64,000 nt of DNA from VFKU01 sp038916785 (GTDB taxonomy: Bacteria > Hydrogenedentota > Hydrogenedentia > Hydrogenedentales > GCA-2746185), in NCBI GenBank assembly GCA_038916785.1, contig JBCLBO010000006.1, forward strand, positions 11,263-75,262, read 5' to 3'. Below, piece after piece: positions 27,947 to 35,789 of the stretch (position 1 is the first letter of the stretch; the number at the start of each line of letters is the position of its first letter). The position numbers and the translations under genes were made by a program. The notes under the pieces are model-generated. The model had not been told where the DNA came from, did not search any database, and worked only from the letters and a program-made list of their open reading frames with translations.

Positions 27947-28089
27947 AGCAACCTCCGGGCGCTCGTCAGCAGGCATAGCGAGAAACGCGCAGGAGAGTGG
28001 CACTTCGGGCGCGCCCGGGCAAACCGCGAGACGTTGGGCCAGTGTCGGATATACTAGGTGCCCTTCAGGTTTTCTCGGAGACGTTGCGC

Positions 28090-31000
28090 ATGAATCGGTC
28101 GGGAGCCGCCGGGTATCTGCTGTGGGCCGCGTGCGCCCTGTGCGCGCCGGCGTTGCCTGCGGCCTACGCGGCGGGGGCGGGGCAGACGGTGGAGTTCAAC
28201 CGGGACATCCGGCCGATCCTTTCGGACAACTGCTTTAAGTGCCACGGGCCGGACAAGCAGCGCTCGGGGTTGCGGCTGGACGTGGCCGATGTGCCCGTCG
28301 AGAAGAAGGCCATCGTCCCCGGGGAGCCGGAGAACAGCAACCTCATCAAGCGGGTGACGTCGAGCGATCCGGAGTTTCATATGCCGCCCCCGGATATTAC
28401 GCCGCGACCCACGCCGGAACAGATCGAGACACTGCGGGCGTGGATTGCACAGGGCGCGAAGTACGAGCGGCACTGGGCCTTCAGTTCCGTGCCGCCGGCA
28501 GAGACGCCGGGCGTGGAGGACGGCGCGGGTTGGGTCCGCAATCCGATTGACGCGTTTGTACTGCGGCGTTTGCAGGCGGAAGGACTGGCGCCGCAACGTG
28601 AGGCGCCGCGCGAGCAGTTGCTGCGGCGCGTGACGCTCGACCTCACGGGACTTCCGCCATCGCTCGAGGAGATGACGGCAATTTCCGGCGACCGCTCGCG
28701 CGAGGCCTACGAGCGCGCGGTGGATCGGCTGCTGGCGTCGCCGGGTTACGGCGAGCACATGGCGTCGGGCTGGCTGGACCTCGCGCGCTACGCCGACACC
28801 TTCGGCTACCAGGACGACAAACCAAACAATGTCTGGCCGTGGCGCGATTGGGTGATCCGCGCGTTTAACGAAAACCTCCCGTACTCCGAGTTTGTGCGTT
28901 GGCAACTCGCCGGCGATCTGCTGCCGTCGCCGACGCAGGACCAGGTGCTGGCCACGGCGTTCAACCGCCTGCACCGTCAGACGAACGAGGGCGGGAGCAT
29001 CAACGAGGAGTTCCTCGCGGAGTATGCCGCGGACCGCGTGAAGACTTTTGGCATGGCGTTTCTGGGGCTGACGGTTGAGTGCGCGCGGTGCCACGACCAC
29101 AAGTTCGATCCGATCTCGCAGCGCGACTACTACTCGCTGACGGCGTTCTTCAACAACATAGACGAGTCGGGCATGTACTCGTTCTTCACGGATGTGACGG
29201 CGACGCCCGGCATGTTTCTCTACGCCCCCGGACAAGCGGAGGAGCATGCTCGCCTCAAGGAGGCGGTGCGGAAAGCCGAAGCGCGTGCTGCGCGCGTGCG
29301 CACGGAGGCGATCGCGCGGTACGGCAGCGCGGGGCAGGCGTCGAGCGCGATCGCGGCGCCCCGCGCCGTGGCGCATCTGGGACTCGAGTCGATAACTGAG
29401 AATAAGACTCCGAACGACGTTTCGCCTGAAACGCCGGCGTCGGTGAGCGGCGATGTGGTGCTCGTAACGGGGCGGAAGGGCATGGCCGCACGCTTCTCCG
29501 GCGAGAACTCGATCGCGATTGCCGAGAAGGTCGATTTTGAGCGGACGGATCCGTTTTCGATCGCGGTGTGGATTCGGCCCGGGGCGGGCACGGAGCGGAT
29601 GGTGGTGCTTCATCACTCGGCCGCGTCGATGGACGCCGCGAGCCGCGGTTACGAGTTGATGCTCGATTCCGGAGCGGTGGTCTTCGGACTGAATCACTTC
29701 TGGCCCGGAAACGCTGTGCGCGTGCGGACGGCCGAGACTGTGCCCGCGAATGATTGGACGCATGTCGCGGTGAGCTACGACGGGTCGAGCCGGGCCAGCG
29801 GGGTCCAGGTGTACATCAATGGCCGGGCCGCGCCGGTCGAGGTGATTCGCGACAATTTGTTCCAGACGATCCGCTACGAGCGGGGCGGCCCGTATTCATT
29901 GCAGATCGCCGCGCGGTTCCGCGATCCCGGATTCAAGGACGGCGCGGTGGACGAACTCGGCGTGTTTGACGTTTGCCTGACGGCGTCCGAAGTCGCTGCG
30001 GTATACGCGGATAGCGAATCCGGCCTAGAGACATCCGGCGATCCTCTGGAGCACTACCTGCATCGGGCGGACGCTCCCTACATGCAGGCGCTTGCGGAGT
30101 TGCGCGCGGCGCGCGAGGCCGAGGCGAAGTTCACCGATTCGCTCCAGGAAATCATGGCGATGCAGGACATGGCCAAAGCGCCGTCGGCGCGTGTGCTCGC
30201 GCGCGGCGCCTACGACGCGCCGCGCGACGAGGTCGGGCCTGACACGCCGGCGGGCATTTTGGCGTATCCGGCGGACTCTCCGCGCAACCGGCTGGGGCTG
30301 GCGGACTGGCTCCTGCGGCGGGACAACCCGCTGACGGCGCGCGTCGAGGTCAATCGCGTGTGGAAACAATTCTTCGGGCGCGGGATCGTGCCGACGCTCG
30401 AGGACTTCGGCAGCCAGGGGAGTCTGCCCGCGGACCAGGACCTGCTTGACTATCTGGCGGCGTGGTTTATAGACAACGGCTGGGACGTGAAGGCGTTGTG
30501 CCGGCTGATTGTTACATCGGCGGTGTATCGTCAGTCCTCGACGCCGGCGCCGGACCTGGTGACGCGCGATCCGGAGAACGTGCTGCTTGCGCGCGGGCCG
30601 CGGGCGCGGCTGACGGCGGAGGGGGTGCGCGACGCGGCGCTGGCCGCCAGCGGGCTACTCGTGCGCACGGTGGGCGGGCCGAGCGTGAAGCCGTATCAGC
30701 CGGGAGATTTGTGGAAGGACGCGAGCCAGATTTCGTATCAACAAGATTCCGGTGAGGGACTGTACCGGCGCAGCCTGTATACGTATCTGAAACGGACTGT
30801 GCCGCCGCCGATGATGATGACCTTTGACGCGGCGGACCGCGAGACCTGCGTGGCCCGGCGCGAGACGACCACTACGCCGCTGCAGGCGCTCGTGCTGCTG
30901 AACGACGAGCAGTTTGTCGAGGCGTCGCGCGTATTGGCCGAGGGCGTGATGGCGGAGCACCGCCGGGAGAAGGGGGCCCTGGTCGAGGCTTTCCAGCGGC

Positions 31001-31218
31001 TGATCGGGCGCGAGCCGAAGGATCGCGAGTTGGAGATTCTGCGCACCGCGTATGCCGAGCAGCGGGAGATATTCGCGGCGAGCCCCAAAGACGCCGAAGC
31101 ATACACGGAGACCGGTGAGCGGCCGGTCGCGGACACGATGGATCGAGTCGATCTCGCCGCGATGACGGCGGTGGTCCAGCTGATCATGAACTACGACGAG
31201 TTCCAGGTGAAATCATGA
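28090..31218 (+). CDS. PSCyt1-DUF1549-LamG-DUF1553 exported protein
   Basis: 1042 residues. Signal peptide about 1-28; cytochrome c domain with CFKCH at 48-52 and FHMPPPDITPRPTPEQ as the likely axial-Met region; DUF1549 at about 150-370 with WLDLARYADTFGYQDDKP and a second CxxCH (ECARCHDHKFDP); a concanavalin-like/LamG domain at about 450-640; then DUF1553 ending NYDEFQVKS. The start MNRSGAAGY at 28090 gives a good signal peptide. Its stop overlaps the next start (ATGA), coupling it to a DUF1501 protein. The LamG insertion suggests carbohydrate or surface binding. Role unknown. Confidence 0.93.
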   Translation: MNRSGAAGYLLWAACALCAPALPAAYAAGAGQTVEFNRDIRPILSDNCFKCHGPDKQRSGLRLDVADVPVEKKAIVPGEPENSNLIKRVTSSDPEFHMPPPDITPRPTPEQIETLRAWIAQGAKYERHWAFSSVPPAETPGVEDGAGWVRNPIDAFVLRRLQAEGLAPQREAPREQLLRRVTLDLTGLPPSLEEMTAISGDRSREAYERAVDRLLASPGYGEHMASGWLDLARYADTFGYQDDKPNNVWPWRDWVIRAFNENLPYSEFVRWQLAGDLLPSPTQDQVLATAFNRLHRQTNEGGSINEEFLAEYAADRVKTFGMAFLGLTVECARCHDHKFDPISQRDYYSLTAFFNNIDESGMYSFFTDVTATPGMFLYAPGQAEEHARLKEAVRKAEARAARVRTEAIARYGSAGQASSAIAAPRAVAHLGLESITENKTPNDVSPETPASVSGDVVLVTGRKGMAARFSGENSIAIAEKVDFERTDPFSIAVWIRPGAGTERMVVLHHSAASMDAASRGYELMLDSGAVVFGLNHFWPGNAVRVRTAETVPANDWTHVAVSYDGSSRASGVQVYINGRAAPVEVIRDNLFQTIRYERGGPYSLQIAARFRDPGFKDGAVDELGVFDVCLTASEVAAVYADSESGLETSGDPLEHYLHRADAPYMQALAELRAAREAEAKFTDSLQEIMAMQDMAKAPSARVLARGAYDAPRDEVGPDTPAGILAYPADSPRNRLGLADWLLRRDNPLTARVEVNRVWKQFFGRGIVPTLEDFGSQGSLPADQDLLDYLAAWFIDNGWDVKALCRLIVTSAVYRQSSTPAPDLVTRDPENVLLARGPRARLTAEGVRDAALAASGLLVRTVGGPSVKPYQPGDLWKDASQISYQQDSGEGLYRRSLYTYLKRTVPPPMMMTFDAADRETCVARRETTTTPLQALVLLNDEQFVEASRVLAEGVMAEHRREKGALVEAFQRLIGREPKDRELEILRTAYAEQREIFAASPKDAEAYTETGERPVADTMDRVDLAAMTAVVQLIMNYDEFQVKS

Positions 31219-32672
31219 CGCACCGCGACTGTTTGTGCACCGGCGAGGCGCCGCTGAGCGGGCTGAGCCGCCGGCAATTTCTTGGGCGCTTTGGGATGGG
31301 GCTGGGCGCGATGGCGCTGGGCGACCTGATTCACGCGGACACGCCGGTGATCGGCGCGGATGGCGACGCCTCGATCGGGCCGCAGTTCGCGCCGAAGGCG
31401 AAGCGGGTCATTTATCTGTTTCAGGGCGGCGGTCCTTCGCAGCTCGATCTCTTCGACTACAAACCGATGTTGAACCAGCGCAATGGCGAACAACTGCCGG
31501 AGTCCGTGCGCGGGCGCCAGCGGCTCACCGGGATGTCGGCGAACCAGGCGACGCTGCCGATGGCGGGCAGCCAGTTTACTTTCGTGCAGCACGGCGCGAG
31601 CGGGGCGTGGGTGAGCGACGCCTTACCGCACATCGCGGGGATCGCGGACGACCTCTGCTTCGTCAAGTCGCTGTACACCGAGGCGATCAATCACGATCCG
31701 GCGATCACGTTTTTTCAGACGGGATCGGAAATCGCGGGGCGTCCGTCGGTCGGCGCGTGGCTCAGCTACGGCCTCGGCAGTGAGAACGCGAACCTGCCCG
31801 CGTTCGTGGTAATGCTGACCAAGGGCGAGAGCGGGCAGCCGCTCTACTCGCGGCTGTGGGGCAGCGGGTTCCTGCCGTCGAACCACCAGGGCGTGCACTT
31901 TCGTTCGGGCGAGGACCCCGTGCTGTATCTCGGCAATCCCGCGGGCGTGTCGGAGGCGAGCCGGCGTTTGCTGCTCACGCGGTTGAACGAACTCGAAGAG
32001 GCGAACCGGTCCACGATCGGCGACTCCGCCGTGAACGGCCGCATTGCACAGTATGAGATGGCGTTTCGCATGCAGACCTCCGTGCCGGAGGTGACGGATC
32101 TTTCCGCTGAGCCCGATTCGATCTTCGAGGAATACGGTGCGGACTCGCGCACGCCGGGAACTTACGCGGCCAATTGCATCCTCGCGCGGCGGCTCGCGGA
32201 GCGCGGCGTGCGCTTCGTGCAGCTTTTTCATCGCGGCTGGGACCAGCACGGCGATTTGCCCGCGGGATTGCGCGAGCAATGCCGCGAGACGGACCAGGCG
32301 ACGGCGGCGCTCGTGCGCGATCTGAAGCGGCGCGGGCTGCTCGACGAGACGCTGGTCGTGTGGGGCGGTGAATTTGGCCGGACGAGTTACTCGCAGGGCA
32401 CGCTGACCGCGGACAACTACGGGCGCGATCACCATCCGCGGTGTTTTACGGCGTGGATGGCGGGCGGCGGCGTCAAACCGGGGATCAGCTACGGCGCGAC
32501 GGACGACTTCGGGTACAACGTGGCGTCCAACGGCGTGCACGTGCACGATTTCCATGCCACCATGCTGCGCCTGCTCGGCATCGACCATGAGCGACTGACC
32601 TATAAGTATCAGGGCCGGAGATTCCGGTTGACCGACGTGCATGGCAAGGTCGTAACTGATCTGCTCGCCTGA
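31215..32672 (+). CDS. DUF1501 family exported protein
   Basis: 485 residues, paired with the preceding cytochrome protein by a 4-base overlap. Tat signal LSRRQFLGRFGMGLGAMALG at about 16-35. Family blocks: YLFQGGGPSQLDLFDYKP, AITFFQTGSEIAGRPS, RRLAERGVRFVQLFHRGWDQ and the metal-site region WGGEFGRTSYSQG followed by DHHPRCFTAWM. It is the second DUF1501 copy within 12 kb but belongs to a different subtype from that at 20062: it has an intact HRGWDQHG segment. The sulfatase-like fold is established for the family; the reaction is not. Confidence 0.93.
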   Translation: MTHRDCLCTGEAPLSGLSRRQFLGRFGMGLGAMALGDLIHADTPVIGADGDASIGPQFAPKAKRVIYLFQGGGPSQLDLFDYKPMLNQRNGEQLPESVRGRQRLTGMSANQATLPMAGSQFTFVQHGASGAWVSDALPHIAGIADDLCFVKSLYTEAINHDPAITFFQTGSEIAGRPSVGAWLSYGLGSENANLPAFVVMLTKGESGQPLYSRLWGSGFLPSNHQGVHFRSGEDPVLYLGNPAGVSEASRRLLLTRLNELEEANRSTIGDSAVNGRIAQYEMAFRMQTSVPEVTDLSAEPDSIFEEYGADSRTPGTYAANCILARRLAERGVRFVQLFHRGWDQHGDLPAGLREQCRETDQATAALVRDLKRRGLLDETLVVWGGEFGRTSYSQGTLTADNYGRDHHPRCFTAWMAGGGVKPGISYGATDDFGYNVASNGVHVHDFHATMLRLLGIDHERLTYKYQGRRFRLTDVHGKVVTDLLA

Positions 32673-32775
32673 ACCGTGCGCCTAAGCAGTTGCGGCCGTT
32701 GAACTTAGCGATCTAGGCGTGCCGCACAACCATCCGCGCGCCCGGCTTGTCCAAGATATATCGCTTGGGGTACCT

Positions 32776-33585
32776 ATGAACGTTGTCGAGGTCGAGGGAC
32801 TGTCGGTGCGCTACGGCCGGCGCGTCGCCCTCGATGGCGTGAGCCTGACGCTGCCGCGCGGGGCGGCGGGACTGCTGGGCCCGAACGGCGCGGGCAAGAG
32901 CACGCTGATGAAGACGCTGCTTGGTTTCCTGCGCGCGGATTCGGGGTGGGTGCGCGTGCTCGGCCACGAGATGCCCGCGCAGGCGCTCGAGGTGCGCCAG
33001 CGGATCGGATTCATGCCCGAGCGCGACCTGATGAGCCCGAAGGTGAGCGCGGTCTCGTTCCTGGTGTATTGCGGGCGGCTGCACGGCATGAGCCGGCCGG
33101 ACGCGATGGAGCGCACGCACGCGGTGCTCAATTACGTAGGCGTCGGCGAGAGCCGGTACCGCAAGATGGAGACGTATTCGAAGGGGATGTGCCAGCGCGT
33201 GAAGTTCGCGCAGGCGATCATCCACGATCCGAAGTTGTTGTTGCTCGACGAGCCGACGAATGGGCTCGACCCTGCGGGCCGGATTGAGATGCTGGACCTC
33301 ATCGCGGAACTCGTGCGAAAACGGGACATCGCGGTCGTGCTGTCTACGCACCTGCTGCCGGACGTCCAGCGCGTGTGCGACCATCTGGTGATCGTGAACC
33401 AGGGCCGCGTCGTGCGCAGCGGGACCCTCGAATCGCTCACTGGGACGCGGGCAGGATCGAGCTACGCGTTCATGCGCGCGCGGCCGAGTTTACGCAGGCG
33501 ATCGAGCACGACCCGGAGCTGCTCATTCTCGACGAGCCGATGTCCGGCCTGGATCCCGAGGGCCGCGAAGAAGTCTTCGAGGTGA
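32776..33585 (+). CDS. ABC-2 type transporter ATPase with chimeric C-terminus
   Basis: The first about 225 residues are an intact ATPase of the drug/ABC-2 exporter type: Walker A GPNGAGKST, signature YSKGMCQRVKFAQA, Walker B LLLLDEPTNGLDP and STHLLPDVQRVCDHL. After about 33450 the frame enters DNA that in another frame encodes the tail of a second ATPase. The last about 45 residues (basic, Ser/Arg-rich) are therefore an out-of-frame artefact of a deletion. The normal C-terminal domain is missing. No permease remains downstream. Start ATG at 32776 gives MNVVEVEGLSVRYG; the gene may still express an ATPase domain. Confidence 0.8.
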   Translation: MNVVEVEGLSVRYGRRVALDGVSLTLPRGAAGLLGPNGAGKSTLMKTLLGFLRADSGWVRVLGHEMPAQALEVRQRIGFMPERDLMSPKVSAVSFLVYCGRLHGMSRPDAMERTHAVLNYVGVGESRYRKMETYSKGMCQRVKFAQAIIHDPKLLLLDEPTNGLDPAGRIEMLDLIAELVRKRDIAVVLSTHLLPDVQRVCDHLVIVNQGRVVRSGTLESLTGTRAGSSYAFMRARPSLRRRSSTTRSCSFSTSRCPAWIPRAAKKSSR

Positions 33586-33790
33586 TCGGGCGGCTGGGCG
33601 CGGCCGGGCGGTGATCGTGTCGAGCCATGTGTTGTATGAGATCGAGCGCGTGACGGACAACATCCTGCTGATGCACGGCGGGTGCATCTTGGCGCAGGGA
33701 CCGGTGCGGCACATCCGCGAACTCATCGACGAGCATCCACATTCGGTGCGGATCGAGAGCCCGGAGGCGCCGCGCTGGCCTTCGCAGTCG
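33486..33790 (+). pseudogene. Remnant of a second ABC ATPase (C-terminal third)
   Basis: Two frames encode consecutive parts of an ABC-2 ATPase. From 33486: EFTQAIEHDPELLILDEP and MSGLDPEGREEVFEVIG, ending in a stop at 33614. From 33611 in the next frame: VIVSSHVLYEIERVTDNILL and IRELIDEHPHSVRIE. Together these are the Walker B, D-loop, switch-His and C-terminal parts of one protein, split by a frameshift near 33610. Walker A and the N-terminal half are absent, replaced by the first ATPase. At about 33770 similarity ends abruptly at the headless DUF4097 gene. Confidence 0.8.
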
Positions 33791-34626
33791 CGTTCGCCCT
33801 GCACGCCGGCGCCGAACCGGCGAAGGATAGCTACAAGGAAACGGTCGATCAGACCTTTGCCTTAACGGCTGGCGGCACGTTCACGATCGAGAATCGCAAC
33901 GGGTCGATCGAGCTATCGACCTGGGACAAGGACGAAGTGCGGGTGGTCGCTGAAAAACAGATGAAGATCGGCGGCGGCTGGTCGCTGGCGCGCCTGATCG
34001 GACTCAAGCAATCCCCGATCGAGACCGACGCGGACGCACAGGCCCTGTTCGCGCAGTTGGCCGTCGAGTTTTCCGGGGACGAGAAGGGCCGCACGGTGAT
34101 GACCCGGTATCCCGAATCGCGAGACGTCAATTGCACGGTGTCGTATCGGATTACCGCGCCGCGAAAGACGAAGGTCGATCTCAACACGGTCAATGGGAGC
34201 ATTCAGGTGCGTGGCGTCGAGGGAGAGGCGGCGGTGTCGACGACCTCCGGCTCGATCTCGATCGAGGACGTGATCGGCCGCGTACGCGCGGTGAGCACGA
34301 ACGGGCGCGTAGAGCTTGAGGGCATCTCCGGCGCTATTATCGCGAAAACGACAAACGGTTCTGTGTCGGCGAGTTTGTCCGGCGAGGCACATGTCGACGA
34401 CGTCGAGATGCACAGCGTGAACGGCAGCGTGCGGCTGTATGTGCCGGCAAACGCGGCGTTCTCGATCAAGGCGCGCACGGTGAACGGCTCGGTGAAGTGC
34501 GACCTACCGCTGGCGAGCGTGAGCGAGCAGACTCGGAAGCGGCTGGACGGCGTCGTCGGTTCGCAGGGCGCGCACGTGGAGATGAGCACGACCAACGGCA
34601 GCGTACAGATTGGGGCGGTGAGTTAA
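33682..34626 (+). CDS. DUF4097 family beta-repeat protein, native N-terminus lost
   Basis: From about residue 40 on, the protein is a DUF4097 adhesin-like right-handed beta solenoid, with regular repeats such as TVNGSIQVRGVEGEA, STTSGSISIEDVIG, STNGRVELEGISGA and TTNGSVSASLSG. Upstream of the domain, LAFAVAFALHAGAEP looks like the back half of a signal peptide, but no start codon or n-region precedes it. The frame instead continues into ATPase-remnant DNA, with GTG at 33682 the furthest start. I infer a deletion that removed the true start, so the gene may be dead or non-secreted. In other bacteria DUF4097 genes often follow ABC-2 exporters, matching the context. Confidence 0.7.
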   Translation: MHLGAGTGAAHPRTHRRASTFGADREPGGAALAFAVAFALHAGAEPAKDSYKETVDQTFALTAGGTFTIENRNGSIELSTWDKDEVRVVAEKQMKIGGGWSLARLIGLKQSPIETDADAQALFAQLAVEFSGDEKGRTVMTRYPESRDVNCTVSYRITAPRKTKVDLNTVNGSIQVRGVEGEAAVSTTSGSISIEDVIGRVRAVSTNGRVELEGISGAIIAKTTNGSVSASLSGEAHVDDVEMHSVNGSVRLYVPANAAFSIKARTVNGSVKCDLPLASVSEQTRKRLDGVVGSQGAHVEMSTTNGSVQIGAVS

Positions 34627-34669
34627 GCGTGGCGGAGTAGGTCACGCGCGCCCGTCCGTCAACGCGCGG

Positions 34670-35732
34670 GTGGTCGCGATTGGAGACTCCTTCACGTATG
34701 GGTGGGGTGTGGCGCTGGACGAGACCTGGGTAACGCTCGTAGGGGACGGCCTGCGCGCGGCGGGACACGACGTCGAAATGTTGAACCTGGGAATTCCGGG
34801 CGCCTGGCCGGGGCGCTACGCGGAGACGGCCGAAGACGCAGTGGCCGGTGCTCAAGCCGGATCTGATCGTCGTGGCGCTGTTGCAGGGGGACGATCTGCG
34901 GTAATGCGATCGCGTGCTCACACCCGATCCCGCGAATTCTCCGGGTGCGGCGATTCCCGCGGCCGGACCGATTAACACGAAGGCCGCGGGCGACACGGGG
35001 GAGCCGGGAATCGTCCGCTTCGTCAGGCACGATCTCTTTCCCAATCTGGCTGGTGTGTCCGCCGCGCGGCGGATTGCGATGTACAAGTATCTCGACGAGA
35101 AGTCCGAGAGGAAATGGAACTTCATCCAGAACGAATGGAAGAAGCAACACCGGACCTTCATCCATACCTTTAACGAATCGGAATTGGCCCGATTTCATAC
35201 GCTGCCCGAACACCTCCAGCGCGCGTTCGAGAACGGCGATCTCAATCCCATGAGTCTGTTGAATTTGATTCGCGGCGGCGGGATTCCGGGAGCGGACAAG
35301 GCGGGGCCGCCGCGGCTTTCGGATGAGTTCGACCTACAGTCGACGCTTATGCAGCAGCGCATCGCCATCTGCGCGGAGAACCTGGGGCGCATCAAGCGGG
35401 CGGCGGAGTCCTGCGGCGCAAAGGTGCTGGTTATTTCCGTGCCGGCGATGGGTTACGTTACGCCGACGGGCTGGACCCGCCTGTACGCGGATGCGGCGGA
35501 TGAATCGAAGACACTGGAGAACGCGGAGTCGCTGGTGACGACCGTGCCCGATGAGGCCGCGCGCATTGCGTGCGAGCGCGCCGGGGTCCCGTTCGCAGAA
35601 GTGACGGCGGCGTTTCGGGATAGGGCCAAGGGTCTGAAGTGTTTTTACGATTACGACACCCATTTTACGGTCTCGGGCAACCGCCTCTTCGCCGAACTCG
35701 TTGTGCCTGTCGTCGCGGATGCGATTGAGTAG
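34670..35732 (+). pseudogene. SGNH/GDSL hydrolase-like gene, frameshifted and with an in-frame stop
   Basis: Three consecutive pieces read as one SGNH hydrolase. Piece 1 from 34670: VVAIGDSFTYGWGVALDET with the catalytic-Ser block, then GHDVEMLNLGIPGAWPGRYA. Piece 2 in another frame from about 34848: PVLKPDLIVVALLQGDDLR, ended by TAA at 34902-34904. Piece 3 continues in the same frame as piece 2 from 34905 to 35732 and ends with CFYDYDTHFTVSGNRLFAEL, the Asp-x-His catalytic block. One frameshift near 34840 and one nonsense change (TAA where CAA would fit) break it. Residual translation from GTG at 34914 would make a 272-residue fragment without the catalytic serine. Sequencing error is an alternative. 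Confidence 0.8.
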
Positions 35733-35789
35733 CGGTCCTCTTGGGGGTCACTGTACCGGATTTTTTGGCGCTTGCGCGGTACCGGCGAT

